IMG/VR virus record: IMGVR_UViG_3300010883_000073
Coordinates: 1 to 45,111 of that record
Reading direction: 5' to 3' (one strand)
From: a virus
DNA: 45,111 nucleotides
Every line of letters starts with the position of its first letter. The stretch's first letter is position 1. The notes under the pieces were generated by a model that did no database searches, was not told the origin of the DNA, and worked only from the letters and a program-made list of their open reading frames with translations. The position numbers were made by a program, and so were the translations under genes. Positions 17,917 through 27,953 of the stretch are shown in pieces.

Positions 17917-20900
17917 TTATATCTCTGCACCTTGATTGGTCACAACAAAATCAAGTGAGATAAACTCAACCGAGCGTGTCGGCTGTAAGAAGATCTTTCC
18001 TCGAATGGTATTGTTCTCAACATCTGCTTGAGTTGTCGTTGTTGTATCTATCTGAACTTTGAACCTATCCAGTCCTTGCTGAGCTTGAATCTGCTGAAGA
18101 ATTGGATTAACTGACGCAGAGAATCTCGCAAGTGTTTCTGCTCTATTTGGTTCGAACAAAAGACTGTTAGCAATTCTCTTCACGCGACGCCTAATCTCAA
18201 TGAGGAGACGTCGTACGTTAACTCGATCAAGAGCACTTTCAGCTGCCTGAAGTGTTTTCTGACCGAAGACTACCACTCCCGGTGTATGTGGGAAGCTTGT
18301 AATTGGGTTGATGTCGGCTTCATAAAGCGCGTCTAGATTTGATCTATTGAGCTTAACCTGGGATTCGACAACAGTTTTTAGAGCGCCTCTTGCGAAACCT
18401 GCAGGAGCATACCAAGGGTGTGCTATTGCATCATTAAGTGCGAAGGCTCCGAGGACAGCAACTGATGGTGGACACTGTAGATTAGACTTTGTAGTCGGAT
18501 CAGTTATCACAACATCAGGATAGTAAGCAGCTGCAAAGGAAGTGTCTAGATTTCTAGACTCATGGTTGTTTACAGTGTAAGTTACAGAAGGTAGCTGGAC
18601 GCTAGAGCCTGTCATGAAACTGTTTTCATTATCTTTCTCTTCAATGTCCATAATATACATTGCGTCGAATCGGTCCTCAACAGCGTCAATGGCGTAATCA
18701 GTAATAGCGTTATGTCTTAGTCCAGGAATCGCTAGGATCTGGATATCAACATCTGCTTTTTCTTCCATCACGTCAACGGCTTTTCTATAGGCAGCAATTG
18801 TAGGTCCTACGACACCACCTTGTCTTGCCTCGTCACCGTACTCTCGACGAGCCGCAATATTTGTCAATGCTGCTTTCTGCTTATCGAAGACATTGAGACC
18901 ATCAAATCCTCCCTGCGCGAACACCGAAAACTTAAGGTACTTGCGGCTGGGGAGATGGTTGAAGTCCTTGCTTGGATCTAAGAATCTAGTTACGTCTGAT
19001 GGGTATGATGTTCCATCTGCGTCTGTCAATGTAGACGCCTTAGCGGCATCTCGTCGGTATACTGCGGCTCCCCATCGGGCTGCCAGAGGACGATCTGTGG
19101 ATCCGGTTGAAACCTGGATATTCTCTAAGGTGAACTTGTTCTTGTTGAACGTATCACAGTCTAGAACCACGGTGCCGTCATCTGCTTTGCCACTGTTAGC
19201 TCCCACAGAAACGTTGAGCCATGTATCCTGAAATCTTGGGAAGTACTTGGTATACGATACAATCGATGGATCAACCTTGGTGGATGAATTTAAGTCTTTT
19301 GTATTACTCTGGAGCTCCCACTGGACACCCCAACAAAGTGAAGCGTTAAGCTTCTTCTTAAGGCCAACACCTTGTACAAGATGATTTCTCATTGGGATCG
19401 GTCGTTCTTTTAGTAGCGCCAAGTCTGTATTATCAATGCCGGTTGTTCCCGTAACATGCCCTACAACCAGCTCTTCTCCGCCGGCTGTGGTTCCGCAAGT
19501 ATTGAGGTGGTGTGGCCCTTGATAACCTACTGGAATTGCCTCTTCTGCAATTGAGCCTCGCTCGACCTGTGAGTGAACCTGAACCCTGATATACCTGGAC
19601 ACATTGGAATGTGATCCTTCGATTCGAAGCTTTTGACGTCCCTTGGGCTGGTCAAAGTCATAATACATGTTGAGGTCACCGATCACACGAGCGATGTATC
19701 TATCTGATGATGGGTCTAGGGATAATCCTCGGAAGGCTTCTATAGTAATAGTATCTTGATCTGTATCATAGAAGTCTCTGACTAAGAGATCGAACTTCCC
19801 AAACTTCTGGTTGTTATTATTGCTAGCGGCAATATTTTCGATAGTGATCTTAAAGAGATCATTAGCAGAAGAACCATCGTCTAGGGCATGGATGCGGAAA
19901 AGTTGCTTATTCCGACCACCAAATTTCTGTGAAATAAACCATGGAGTATGAGCAGCTCTAAATCTGTCTTCAAAATTCTCATAGTTGGGTACCGACGCTG
20001 TTCCTGAGTTCCGGCCACGCGAGGATGTTACTAGAAGAACTGATTCGTTGAGGAAACCTGCTGAGGCTCTTCCTGTAGCATCTGGCGCTGCGATCGAGGG
20101 GTGGATATCCCAGTTCGCATAAAGTAAGTGACCCGCTTCCTGCATCTTCTCTGGATTCGTATTTAATACGTTCTTGAAGTGATCAGCTGCAGTGGGATCA
20201 AGTGAAGCAGTAATTACGTTTCCGTACTGGCCAGACGGCACGTGGCCGTTGAGCAGTACTACGAACTTTTGCTTGCCATTTGATACGTCTACTGTTCCAA
20301 CACTTGCGCCGGCATCTAGAATTTTACCAAATTGCCATTGGGCTGCAGTTGTCTGTGATGGAGTGTTGTTTTCTGAAACTGTTGATGAAAGCGTGAGGTG
20401 AACACCTGATGCTGACATGACAACGCCCCGTAGAATGGGATATGAAGATGCTGCGCCAATGGAAATGCCGGCATCAGAAATAACTGATGATACATTGGTT
20501 CCTGCCTTTTGTGTCATAAACGACCCAAGGAGGAAAGTTCGTCCTAGTGCACCTGGGGTGCAGTCGGCGGTACCAAGGGCGGCGCCTCGGAGGGCATATC
20601 GATTGTAACCCATTAGGCCGTTGTCCCAAACCTGCTCAGCTCCTACTATGAAGCCGCCGTTATTGACACGTCCTGCATTGTTACCACCAGTTTGGCGCTG
20701 CTTGGCGTCGCCGACCCCTAGAACTCTTACATAAGTTCCGGCTCGTGCGTTTCGCATCCACTCATTCATGGCGAGTGGACCGAATTTCTTACCGTCAGTG
20801 GCACCAAACTCAGCAACAAAGTCCTGATATGTGGCGAATGTTATTGGTACAAAAGCACGTCCCTTTAGAGCGGTTCCAATCACTCCAGCGGGTGTACCTT

Positions 20901-20979
20901 GTGGTCTTAAAGTTGTAGGTCCAGAAAGATCGATCTCTCTTGAACTTACGCCTGGGCTCTTAAATGTCAGCTCGGCCAT
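17917..20979 (-). CDS. 18: Tail sheath protein, second paralogue
   Basis: A 1020-residue protein of the T4 gp18 sheath family. The N-terminus FKSPGVSSREIDLS (6-19) and GTPAGVIGTALKGRAFVP are the typical sheath opening. The C-terminal third carries the conserved core: HPWYAPAGFARGAL, then INPITSFP, VVFGQKTLQ, SALDRVNVRRLLIEIRRRV and the final strand RSVEFISLDFVVTNQG. The C-terminal domain forms the inner sheath mesh and is the most conserved part. At about 1000 residues it is far larger than T4 gp18 (659), with the extra mass in the middle, probably as outer domains. It follows the first sheath gene with only a 48-nt gap and is clearly its paralogue. Whether both are incorporated into the same tail is unknown. 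Confidence 0.95.
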   Translation of the reverse strand: MAELTFKSPGVSSREIDLSGPTTLRPQGTPAGVIGTALKGRAFVPITFATYQDFVAEFGATDGKKFGPLAMNEWMRNARAGTYVRVLGVGDAKQRQTGGNNAGRVNNGGFIVGAEQVWDNGLMGYNRYALRGAALGTADCTPGALGRTFLLGSFMTQKAGTNVSSVISDAGISIGAASSYPILRGVVMSASGVHLTLSSTVSENNTPSQTTAAQWQFGKILDAGASVGTVDVSNGKQKFVVLLNGHVPSGQYGNVITASLDPTAADHFKNVLNTNPEKMQEAGHLLYANWDIHPSIAAPDATGRASAGFLNESVLLVTSSRGRNSGTASVPNYENFEDRFRAAHTPWFISQKFGGRNKQLFRIHALDDGSSANDLFKITIENIAASNNNNQKFGKFDLLVRDFYDTDQDTITIEAFRGLSLDPSSDRYIARVIGDLNMYYDFDQPKGRQKLRIEGSHSNVSRYIRVQVHSQVERGSIAEEAIPVGYQGPHHLNTCGTTAGGEELVVGHVTGTTGIDNTDLALLKERPIPMRNHLVQGVGLKKKLNASLCWGVQWELQSNTKDLNSSTKVDPSIVSYTKYFPRFQDTWLNVSVGANSGKADDGTVVLDCDTFNKNKFTLENIQVSTGSTDRPLAARWGAAVYRRDAAKASTLTDADGTSYPSDVTRFLDPSKDFNHLPSRKYLKFSVFAQGGFDGLNVFDKQKAALTNIAARREYGDEARQGGVVGPTIAAYRKAVDVMEEKADVDIQILAIPGLRHNAITDYAIDAVEDRFDAMYIMDIEEKDNENSFMTGSSVQLPSVTYTVNNHESRNLDTSFAAAYYPDVVITDPTTKSNLQCPPSVAVLGAFALNDAIAHPWYAPAGFARGALKTVVESQVKLNRSNLDALYEADINPITSFPHTPGVVVFGQKTLQAAESALDRVNVRRLLIEIRRRVKRIANSLLFEPNRAETLARFSASVNPILQQIQAQQGLDRFKVQIDTTTTTQADVENNTIRGKIFLQPTRSVEFISLDFVVTNQGAEI

Positions 20980-21027
20980 CTGCTTATGCTCCTAACTGGG
21001 CGAATGTCATCAGAATATACGTATTCA

Positions 21028-24000
21028 TTACTCGAACGATACCCCGCTATTGGTTACTATAAAGTCGATTGCGATGAACTCAACCGCTCGGGTTGGTACA
21101 ACTACGATACGGCCGTTCATCTTGTTAGACTCGATATCTTCAGAATTATTGTTTGTGTCATCACAAACAACCCTGAATTGCTCCACCCCGGCTTGAGCTT
21201 GAACTAGCGCAAGAAGTGGTGTCACTTGATTTACGAATCTGGACCGGGTCGCTGAATTATTCTGCTCAAAGAGAAGTTTATTAGCAACGGCTGTTACCAA
21301 TCTCTTAACTTCTAACAGAAGTCTCCTAACATTGACTCTATCAAGAGCAGACTTAGCCATTTGAAGCGTCTTCTGTCCGAATATTACAAATCCACCCGAT
21401 GGGAAGACTGCAATCGGATTGATTCGTGCATCATATAGCGCGTCTCGATCTCCTGCGTTGAGTCGTACGTCAACATTCGCCACTGCGTCCAAGGCTCCTC
21501 GATTGAAGCCTGCAGGTGCGAACCATGGATACGCGACCTTATCGTTAAATGCCAAGGCGCCAAGTGCTACCACAGAGGGCGGTACTTTAACGTTCTGACG
21601 ATTAACAGGATCACTCAGATATACATCTGGGAAATACGTCGCGGTGTAATTATTATCTAATGCTCTTGACTCGAACTGCTCTGCGGATTCTCTTACGTCG
21701 ACCTTTTCTGAAGAGTCATCGAAGAGGCGCTTAGCATTCTTGTCATAATTGAGCATGTCCATCAAGTAGATTGCCATGCTGTAGTCTTTGCACTTATCCA
21801 TGGTGTAGTCTGTAATAAACGTGTCTCTCATTCCTGGGATGGCGAGGATGTTTATTCGGGACGACATCGGATCAGTCATAATGTCTACAGCGCTTCTAAA
21901 CGACTTGACGATATTATTTTTCTTGCCCTTGCCGGTAAGTGTTCCGTCATCAGTTCCCTTAATACCAAGGCCACCACTAAAGGAGTCTCCGGCTTTTCCG
22001 TCTGTGTCAGAAGAGGTTGCCTTATCTCTCATCAATCTATTATCTTGATCAAGAATGTTAAGGCCGTCATATCCTCCGTAAAACACCGTGCTGAACTTGC
22101 AGAAGTCTTGGAATCTATTGAAAACTGTTGAGGAAGAGTGAACCAGCGTAGCTAGTGTGATTCTTCCGGAACGAATTGTGTCATGAATTGTGTAATCAGA
22201 CGCATCAGGTACACCATTTCTAAGATAAGCTGCCTCGAGCATGTGGTCCTTAGCTGTACCAGTTACATCAGTAATATGTCCTGAAGTTAGCTGATTCTGC
22301 AATGCGACCCTGGCTAAAGTAAACTTGTTATTATTGAACAAGTCAGCACCCGAGCCTGTTACGAGTGTGTCGAGCTGCGAGATACCCTGGAACTTAGTGT
22401 ATGCTGATATCAGCGGATTGGGTGCAGAGCCAATGTTTGTATTGAGAACTGCTTCTGAAACAGATCCTTGATCTGCAGAAGAAGTGATTGGCAGTCTTTC
22501 GAACTTAACACCCCAGTAGAATCTGGAATCTACTCTCTCATTTGTACCAACCTGGCCCACTGCGAATGATGTTGCAGTTGCGATAGCACCTCGAGTGCAC
22601 TTAAATCTGAAGGGTAGCGGCGGGACAATTGAGCCGGACAAACCACCTGCAATGTCATTGCCTGCAATTAGCGTCATGCCGTGCAACCGCTCCGGGGCGT
22701 TACTGCCTACTGCATTATTGTCAGAATCTGAGAGGTTTGACCTGGCCGCGTCCGTAAGCGTATTAGATGTCTTAAGAACAGGGACACCGCGGAAACCGAA
22801 AGGAAGTGCTTCTTTTGGAGCTCTTCCTAGTTCCACATTGTCATGCATCATGATACGAATTCTAGAAGACTTATTCGGGTACTTACCCTGAATTACTAGA
22901 CGTCTTTCATCATCATTAGAGGCATCAAAGTTATAATAAACCTTCTTGTCACCGATCTTCCGTGCAACATAGTTCTCATGTGATGGATCAAGATTACATT
23001 CTGGGTAGTATTCTAGAACCTCTAGGTTCAAGTCAGTATCATCAAACCTGCGGATCTGGACGTCGAATGTTCCAAAAGGATCCCTAGGGTCTGAGGACTT
23101 CCGAAGATTCGCGATCGACACCTTAAACTTATTATTTGCGAATGTACCGTCAGTGATCGTTTCAAAGTGGAATAGATCATACTCAGAGTTACCAAACGGC
23201 TGAGAAATAATGGTTGGTGTTTTGGGTGTCTGGAATCTCGTGTCGTAACGACCGTATAGTGCTCGGTAAGCTGAGGTTGTGTCATATCCAGTAGTTGAGG
23301 TATTAGCAGACCCTGACATGAGAGCTACTGCGCCTGTCGCAGTGTTAACATGAGCAATTTCGTCTTCTACAGCGTAGTCCAAGTAAAGGAGATGCTCTTC
23401 TTCCTGGAATCTATCCGGATCTGTATTCAATACCTTAGAAATGTATCGTCCGCTATTAGGATCTAGAGAGACTTTATATAGTCTGACGCCGTCGAATGCC
23501 CCTTCTTTGGCAAAGTTTGCTCCCGAAGAAGACGTAAGTGCCAATTTGAAATAATTGTGACCAATACCGTCTGCATCACCAACAGAAGCAATTGAATTTG
23601 CTGCAGCAGTGTAAGCCTGGTTGTGGTCTAGAATCTCAAATCTAGATCCTGTAGCTGTAAAGAGAACAGCACGAACCAAGTTAACCTTGTCGTCGCCGGC
23701 TCTTTCTGAGAACGAATCGTTATCAGTGAAAATTGGGTAACCAGCATCCTGGCTTCCATTTCCATCAGCTCTTAAGTTATGGTTTGCAACAAGCATTTGT
23801 ACAGATCCTAAGTGGCCTGTACCTACGCCCGCATCGCCGGCAGCAATTGCGCTGCCAACTATCTTGAAACCTGCATTCTGGACGTAACCGCCCTGTGCTG
23901 TATTTGATCTATGATTGTCTGTTTCATTTGACCCAGCCCCTAAAACCCGAAGGAATGTTACTGAATTTTTATGCTTCAAAAATTCTCTGACTGCGTAAGG

Positions 24001-24198
24001 GCCAAATCGGTCTGAACTAAGAGATCCAAATTTGGTTTCAAAATCTGCTAAAGAGCCCACTGTTACTGGAACAAAGGCAGGCCCTTTGTCTGCTGTGCCT
24101 ATCACGCCCGCTGGGGTTCCGAGCGGAGTCGCGCGTCTTGCAGAAAGATCAATTTCCTGCTCAAAAAATCCTGGTGATCGGAATGTCTGCTCGGCCAT
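21028..24198 (-). CDS. 18: Tail sheath protein, first paralogue
   Basis: A 1056-residue gp18-family protein. It opens with FRSPGFFEQEIDLS, then GTPAGVIGTADKGPAFVP, almost the same layout as its neighbour. The C-terminal core also matches: YPWFAPAGFNRGALDAV, INPIAVFPSGGFVIFGQKTL, SALDRVNVRRLLLEVKRLV and RAVEFIAIDFIVTNSG. The middle regions differ much more than the ends. Sheath subunits surround the tube as a contractile helix; contraction drives the tube into the host. The ATG has CTAAGGAGATACTTTCG upstream, and a CAATACTTATCT motif lies about 35 nt before the start. It follows the gp15 gene after a 110-nt gap. The duplication makes a mixed, heteromeric or alternative sheath possible. Confidence 0.95.
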   Translation of the reverse strand: MAEQTFRSPGFFEQEIDLSARRATPLGTPAGVIGTADKGPAFVPVTVGSLADFETKFGSLSSDRFGPYAVREFLKHKNSVTFLRVLGAGSNETDNHRSNTAQGGYVQNAGFKIVGSAIAAGDAGVGTGHLGSVQMLVANHNLRADGNGSQDAGYPIFTDNDSFSERAGDDKVNLVRAVLFTATGSRFEILDHNQAYTAAANSIASVGDADGIGHNYFKLALTSSSGANFAKEGAFDGVRLYKVSLDPNSGRYISKVLNTDPDRFQEEEHLLYLDYAVEDEIAHVNTATGAVALMSGSANTSTTGYDTTSAYRALYGRYDTRFQTPKTPTIISQPFGNSEYDLFHFETITDGTFANNKFKVSIANLRKSSDPRDPFGTFDVQIRRFDDTDLNLEVLEYYPECNLDPSHENYVARKIGDKKVYYNFDASNDDERRLVIQGKYPNKSSRIRIMMHDNVELGRAPKEALPFGFRGVPVLKTSNTLTDAARSNLSDSDNNAVGSNAPERLHGMTLIAGNDIAGGLSGSIVPPLPFRFKCTRGAIATATSFAVGQVGTNERVDSRFYWGVKFERLPITSSADQGSVSEAVLNTNIGSAPNPLISAYTKFQGISQLDTLVTGSGADLFNNNKFTLARVALQNQLTSGHITDVTGTAKDHMLEAAYLRNGVPDASDYTIHDTIRSGRITLATLVHSSSTVFNRFQDFCKFSTVFYGGYDGLNILDQDNRLMRDKATSSDTDGKAGDSFSGGLGIKGTDDGTLTGKGKKNNIVKSFRSAVDIMTDPMSSRINILAIPGMRDTFITDYTMDKCKDYSMAIYLMDMLNYDKNAKRLFDDSSEKVDVRESAEQFESRALDNNYTATYFPDVYLSDPVNRQNVKVPPSVVALGALAFNDKVAYPWFAPAGFNRGALDAVANVDVRLNAGDRDALYDARINPIAVFPSGGFVIFGQKTLQMAKSALDRVNVRRLLLEVKRLVTAVANKLLFEQNNSATRSRFVNQVTPLLALVQAQAGVEQFRVVCDDTNNNSEDIESNKMNGRIVVVPTRAVEFIAIDFIVTNSGVSFE

Positions 24199-24230
24199 CG
24201 AAAGTATCTCCTTAGACTCGTGTCATCCTT

Positions 24231-24244
24231 AGATAAGTATTGAG
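24231..24244 (-). promoter_or_regulatory. Recurrent motif CTCAATACTTATCT upstream of sheath genes
   Basis: Located about 35 nt before the first sheath ATG, in the 110-nt gap after gp15. It closely resembles the element ahead of the tape measure (CCAATACTTAGT). A promoter here would give extra transcription of the abundant sheath and tube proteins. This is inferred from recurrence and position. Confidence 0.3.
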
Positions 24245-24308
24245 AAGGGACTCAAAATTCCCTACTCCAAATGCAGTGTTTAGAATATAAGCTTTTGAAG
24301 ACGTTTTA

Positions 24309-25712
24309 TTAGTCATCTAGCTTAATCCCGCCCAACTTCTTTGTTTGTCCTTCTCTGTACACTGTCTCGCCTTTTCGTTGATTTCTAGTTTTCACTTTCA
24401 GTATAGATGTTTTTGGTTTTCCCGTGAATGGATCCACCTCTATTCTAAGGAGATCTATCGCCGAAGATCCGGCGGTGAATCCTCCTAAAGATGCACTGTC
24501 ATTCTTATTTATGCCCCCGGAAGTCGCTCTTACCCCCGGAAGGTTCGAGTTTTGTCCGGAATTTCCAGCAGGTGATGTCCCGACAGGCGATGTTGTGGTC
24601 ATTCCAGGGGCACCCGGGGTGCTGACTCCGGCGGCTGCCATGGCTGCAGCATGGGGTGAAGCGCCTGGAGACTGGCCTGGAATAGCATCGTCTAGCGTCG
24701 CAACATCTTGAAGAATATGTGCAGTTGGATCCGGATTGGGCACAGTCGAGACCGGGGTTCCGATAAAAGAGCCGGCTTGGGTTGTCGAGAACTCAACTGT
24801 TGGTGCAGAGTAGGTTCTTCTAAGACCACTCGGCGCGCCGACGTAATCGGGCATAATAAGGTAGGAGGTTACTCGAAATTCGAAATTATACCTTACTAAC
24901 CTCTCGTTATCTGTGAAGTCATCGTAATTATTTCCTGGCGAAAATTCGGCGCCAACGTATCCAACGAACCAGTAACCTTTGTCTGTCTCAAGTCTAAATG
25001 ATCTTGCATGATTATTTTGATACGTGCTCATTACTGCCATGAGCATGTCATTCATTTGTTGTGTATACTGCGCCCAAAATGTCACATCATAAGTTGCCTG
25101 GTAGAATTTAACTGGGGGCATGGTTATGATTTCGTATATATTGTCGTTCAAAGAAGGAGTCAGGAGCTTACCAGACCTGGTTTCTGAGCTTCCTGCAGGG
25201 CTATTTCGCCTCGAGGCCACTGTTCCCGGTTTAGCGCCGGAGCCTCGGGGTCCATCTTCTAAATTGAGGGCGGAAGGGGCATCTGTTTGGTTTCTTAGAC
25301 CCAACTGATTTTTGAGCCTTTTGTAGACAGCTGTTTCAGGTGCAATTCGCTTTTTAACTGTGATTGGCGCGCCTTGACCTGGACCATGTCCTGTTTCTGG
25401 CATTTGTGAAACGCCCATTCTCTGAATTGATATCAACGGGAGAATGAGAGCATTAGCTTTGTCTCTTAGCGGCTCCTTTCTTCTCAAAACAGCAAATCTT
25501 TCACCCGTGGCAAAGATAACAGGAATTCTTTTAACTTCTCCTTTTTCCTTGAACTCTAGGGGGATTTGTTTATTGAATAAATTGAAAACGGCTCTATCTG
25601 TGTCTTCAAGCGTACATGTGGGAACGACAAAGTCATCGGGTATATCTGAGCCCTCGTAGCCCATTGCTTGGCTATTTGGTGTGATATCTTTCTTGTCTAG
25701 ACGTGTTGACAT
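24309..25712 (-). CDS. 15: Tail sheath stabiliser/completion protein (gp15-like)
   Basis: A 467-residue protein. Two parts line up with T4 gp15. The first is an N-terminal module, DRAVFNLFNKQIPLEFK then RIPVIFATGERFA (about 38-73). The second is a central module, MPPVKFYQATYDVTFWAQYT then QQMNDMLMAVMSTYQ, ending RLVRYNFEFRVTSYLIMPDY. T4 gp15 caps the finished tail and links it to the neck. The position after gp13 and gp14 and before the sheath is the T4 order (13-14-15-18-19). An insertion rich in Gly, Pro and Ser at about 105-190 and a disordered, Gly/Pro/Ala-rich C-terminus of about 150 residues make it longer than gp15 (272). The start has TTAGGAGTTAATAC upstream. Confidence 0.8.
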   Translation of the reverse strand: MSTRLDKKDITPNSQAMGYEGSDIPDDFVVPTCTLEDTDRAVFNLFNKQIPLEFKEKGEVKRIPVIFATGERFAVLRRKEPLRDKANALILPLISIQRMGVSQMPETGHGPGQGAPITVKKRIAPETAVYKRLKNQLGLRNQTDAPSALNLEDGPRGSGAKPGTVASRRNSPAGSSETRSGKLLTPSLNDNIYEIITMPPVKFYQATYDVTFWAQYTQQMNDMLMAVMSTYQNNHARSFRLETDKGYWFVGYVGAEFSPGNNYDDFTDNERLVRYNFEFRVTSYLIMPDYVGAPSGLRRTYSAPTVEFSTTQAGSFIGTPVSTVPNPDPTAHILQDVATLDDAIPGQSPGASPHAAAMAAAGVSTPGAPGMTTTSPVGTSPAGNSGQNSNLPGVRATSGGINKNDSASLGGFTAGSSAIDLLRIEVDPFTGKPKTSILKVKTRNQRKGETVYREGQTKKLGGIKLDD

Positions 25713-25722
25713 GTATTAACTC

Positions 25723-26373
25723 CTAACAATCATCTGCGTAAAACGAAGAACCGACGCCGTCTTTCGAAACTTTTCTGGGTGCTGGTGAGTCAAGCTTGCC
25801 CTGCTCTTGAAGCGCTCGCTTATCGCCTGTTTCGCCCAATTCATTTTCAGGTTGTCCTCGTTGTTGCACAAATTTATCTTGAACAGCGTCTTCATCTGTA
25901 TATTTCTCATCAAGCGGACCTTCTGGGCGTATGTTGATCTGTCCTTTTCTTGCTTGCTTGCCAGTTATTTTATAGCCAATTTTATGTTCGATTTGTCCGT
26001 AGACCTGTTTATCCTCAATGTACGATGTAATTTCAAAGAAGACTGCGCCATAACTAAAGTAGTCTCCTTCTCGAATAACAATATCACGATCTAAGAGATC
26101 TCTAGAGTGAAGATAAACCACCATGGTTCCGAATTCTTCTCCTCCGAATCTATTAGTTCTGACTTCGTATGGAGCCCACTCCACTAATCCTTCGATCTCA
26201 ACAGGGGGATCAAAGACTTTTTCCGGTGCTTCCTCATAAACATCATGGACATTTGTAAGATCTTCCCTGATCGAATAATAAAATATCTTCTGACCTGCTA
26301 TGTCTTTTGTTATCTCTTTAGTCAGATCTGAGATAAAATCGATTTCGCGGGGTGTTATGAAAAGTCTAGCCAT
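25723..26373 (-). CDS. 14: Neck protein (gp14-like)
   Basis: A 216-residue protein that fits T4 gp14: GQKIFYYSIREDLTNVHDVY (28-47), a predicted beta segment FGTMVVYLHSRDLLDRDIVI, then EGDYFSYGAVFFEITSY and VYGQIEHKIGYKITGKQAR. T4 gp14 has the matching 'EGDLIYMPLMNHLFEI...ITAQKF' pattern. gp13 and gp14 seal the packaged head and form the site for tail joining. The start ATG lies 3 nt after the gp13 stop; the C-terminal 50 residues are hydrophilic and probably disordered, ending in Cys. The gp13-gp14-gp15 order is preserved. The call rests on pattern similarity and synteny rather than a strong motif. Confidence 0.75.
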   Translation of the reverse strand: MARLFITPREIDFISDLTKEITKDIAGQKIFYYSIREDLTNVHDVYEEAPEKVFDPPVEIEGLVEWAPYEVRTNRFGGEEFGTMVVYLHSRDLLDRDIVIREGDYFSYGAVFFEITSYIEDKQVYGQIEHKIGYKITGKQARKGQINIRPEGPLDEKYTDEDAVQDKFVQQRGQPENELGETGDKRALQEQGKLDSPAPRKVSKDGVGSSFYADDC

Positions 26374-26376
26374 GAT

Positions 26377-27555
26377 TTACCCTACAATTATTGCTTTGCC
26401 GTTTGGCATGGGAATCATTTTAAGGATTCTTGTCAAGTTCTCAGCTGCGGCTGCTTCATCTTCAAGCATTGCGCTATAAGTCATTGTTTCAAGCATCTCT
26501 TTGATTTCAGTTTTCAATTCCGTCTGCTCTTCCCGGCCCTGCGCTATCAGATCTGCCCCGTTCAAAGTGAGCTCTGCGCCTGGTATAGGGATACTTCCAA
26601 ACTTAGACCTAATAAGCCCTAAGAGCTCCTTGCTAAGTGCTAACGTGTATTGTCTCGCCCACTGTCGGCCTATTGAATTGATCCTTCCATAGATCAGATT
26701 TCCAAAGGGTATATTAGAAAGATTAGAGACACCCTCGATCGTGTTGTCAGTAAACGCTGGGCTCATCGGATCTGGATTATATCCCACCCTAATATAGAGC
26801 TCTTTTGTCGAACCAGAGTTTACACTTGGTGTTGGGTATACCCTTAATTTAGTTCCCATGACCTTATAAGAAAAATTGCTTCTTCTTACTCGCTGGGACA
26901 TCCCTAGCATGCCTCCTCTCAAGACATCTTCAAACACTGGAAGAACATAAAAAACAGTTTCCGGAGTAAATGACTCAAACGAAAACTCATTATTCAGATA
27001 ATTGACTGCTGAGGTCGAATCAAAGAATCTATACGCAGCTGCTGGATCGAAATGAAAGATCTCTTGAATCTTCATTTTAGTTTTGGGACTATTCGCGGCA
27101 TTATCAAAAAGCTTGTTACCATCTGCGTCTTTTAACTCATCATATATGTCGTAGTCTTGTCTATTGTGCTCTAGCTCAATGGATCCAGAAAGTGTGTTAT
27201 AAGAACCGCCTAATCCGGCTTCCATTGCGTATGGCTCGCCGCGACGGAGGGCGAATTCGAAATTTTGTCGGGGAAGACGCTGCTCTGAGCCTGAAAGAAT
27301 TGAGCCCGTTGCCATTCCCAAAAGATTGGCTAGCTGTGACTTGGCCTGATACTGATTAACAATAGAACCATACTCACAGAATGACTCTTCAAAACAAGCC
27401 CATATCTGCTTTTTGGTTAGCTCAACCGACAGTATATCATCGCCCAGCTTACGACGTACAAATGTTACTATCGCATCGGCTTCTGTTTGGAACGTACTGT
27501 CCGTATCAAAAAAACCAAAAGGTGTTGGTTTAAGTGTGTTGGAAAATGTTGACAT
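26377..27555 (-). CDS. 13: Neck protein (gp13-like)
   Basis: A 392-residue protein with features of T4 gp13 relatives: LTKKQIWACFEESFCEYGSI (46-65) near the N-terminus, a helical middle, and QRVRRSNFSYKVMGTKLRVY then PFGNLIYGRINSIGRQWARQ in the second half. gp13 is a head-completion protein placed between portal and tail. The family is usually about 300 residues; extra length here is mostly around residues 75-170. The ATG has CAGGAGCACGAGC upstream, and the gene begins 69 nt after the coiled-coil membrane gene. The gene order 13-14-15-18-18-19 supports the call. Confidence 0.78.
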   Translation of the reverse strand: MSTFSNTLKPTPFGFFDTDSTFQTEADAIVTFVRRKLGDDILSVELTKKQIWACFEESFCEYGSIVNQYQAKSQLANLLGMATGSILSGSEQRLPRQNFEFALRRGEPYAMEAGLGGSYNTLSGSIELEHNRQDYDIYDELKDADGNKLFDNAANSPKTKMKIQEIFHFDPAAAYRFFDSTSAVNYLNNEFSFESFTPETVFYVLPVFEDVLRGGMLGMSQRVRRSNFSYKVMGTKLRVYPTPSVNSGSTKELYIRVGYNPDPMSPAFTDNTIEGVSNLSNIPFGNLIYGRINSIGRQWARQYTLALSKELLGLIRSKFGSIPIPGAELTLNGADLIAQGREEQTELKTEIKEMLETMTYSAMLEDEAAAAENLTRILKMIPMPNGKAIIVG

Positions 27556-27623
27556 GCTCGTGCTCCTGATGCGCTACCTTCTTAAGATAATTATGGACGA
27601 ACGAATCAACTGAAATTTGGCTG

Positions 27624-27950
27624 TTACATAAATTTCATGGCGAATACGATTGCGGCCATTGTGAACTGCACCACAGCAAATATAGTAATAGCTCTTACCT
27701 TAAATTGTTTAAGATCTTCTATTTCTTTTAATGCATTATCAAGTTGGGTGGGTGAGGCAACTTCATCAATCTTTTCTTTCCATGCCTTAAGTTCAACTAC
27801 TTTGTCTTCTCTTACTTGCATTTTTGCTAACTCTTGCTTTACTTCTACTATCTCTGACCTTAAGCCTTCCATTCCTTCAGCTAGAGTTTCTAATTCTTTG
27901 AGCACCAACCGTGAATATTCATTCCAGCCGTTCTGATTATCGTCTGACAT
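27624..27950 (-). CDS. Coiled-coil protein with C-terminal membrane anchor
   Basis: A 108-residue protein. Residues about 12-85 form a continuous charged helix with heptad-like spacing (LVLKELETLAEGMEGLRSEI), likely a coiled coil. Residues about 87-108 form a single hydrophobic segment (AITIFAVVQFTMAAIVFAMK) ending at the C-terminus, so it should be a tail-anchored membrane protein. There is no signal peptide or enzyme motif. The gene sits between the PAS-domain gene (3 nt gap) and gp13. A holin or spanin-like lysis role is conceivable, but there is no endolysin in the window, and a sensor or membrane-association role with its PAS neighbour is equally possible. I would not assign a function. 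Confidence 0.72.
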   Translation of the reverse strand: MSDDNQNGWNEYSRLVLKELETLAEGMEGLRSEIVEVKQELAKMQVREDKVVELKAWKEKIDEVASPTQLDNALKEIEDLKQFKVRAITIFAVVQFTMAAIVFAMKFM

Positions 27951-27953
27951 ATA

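Noticed and set aside
27624-27950. Coiled-coil membrane protein read as a holin
   Set aside because: One C-terminal hydrophobic segment alone is not enough, and there is no endolysin or spanin in the window.
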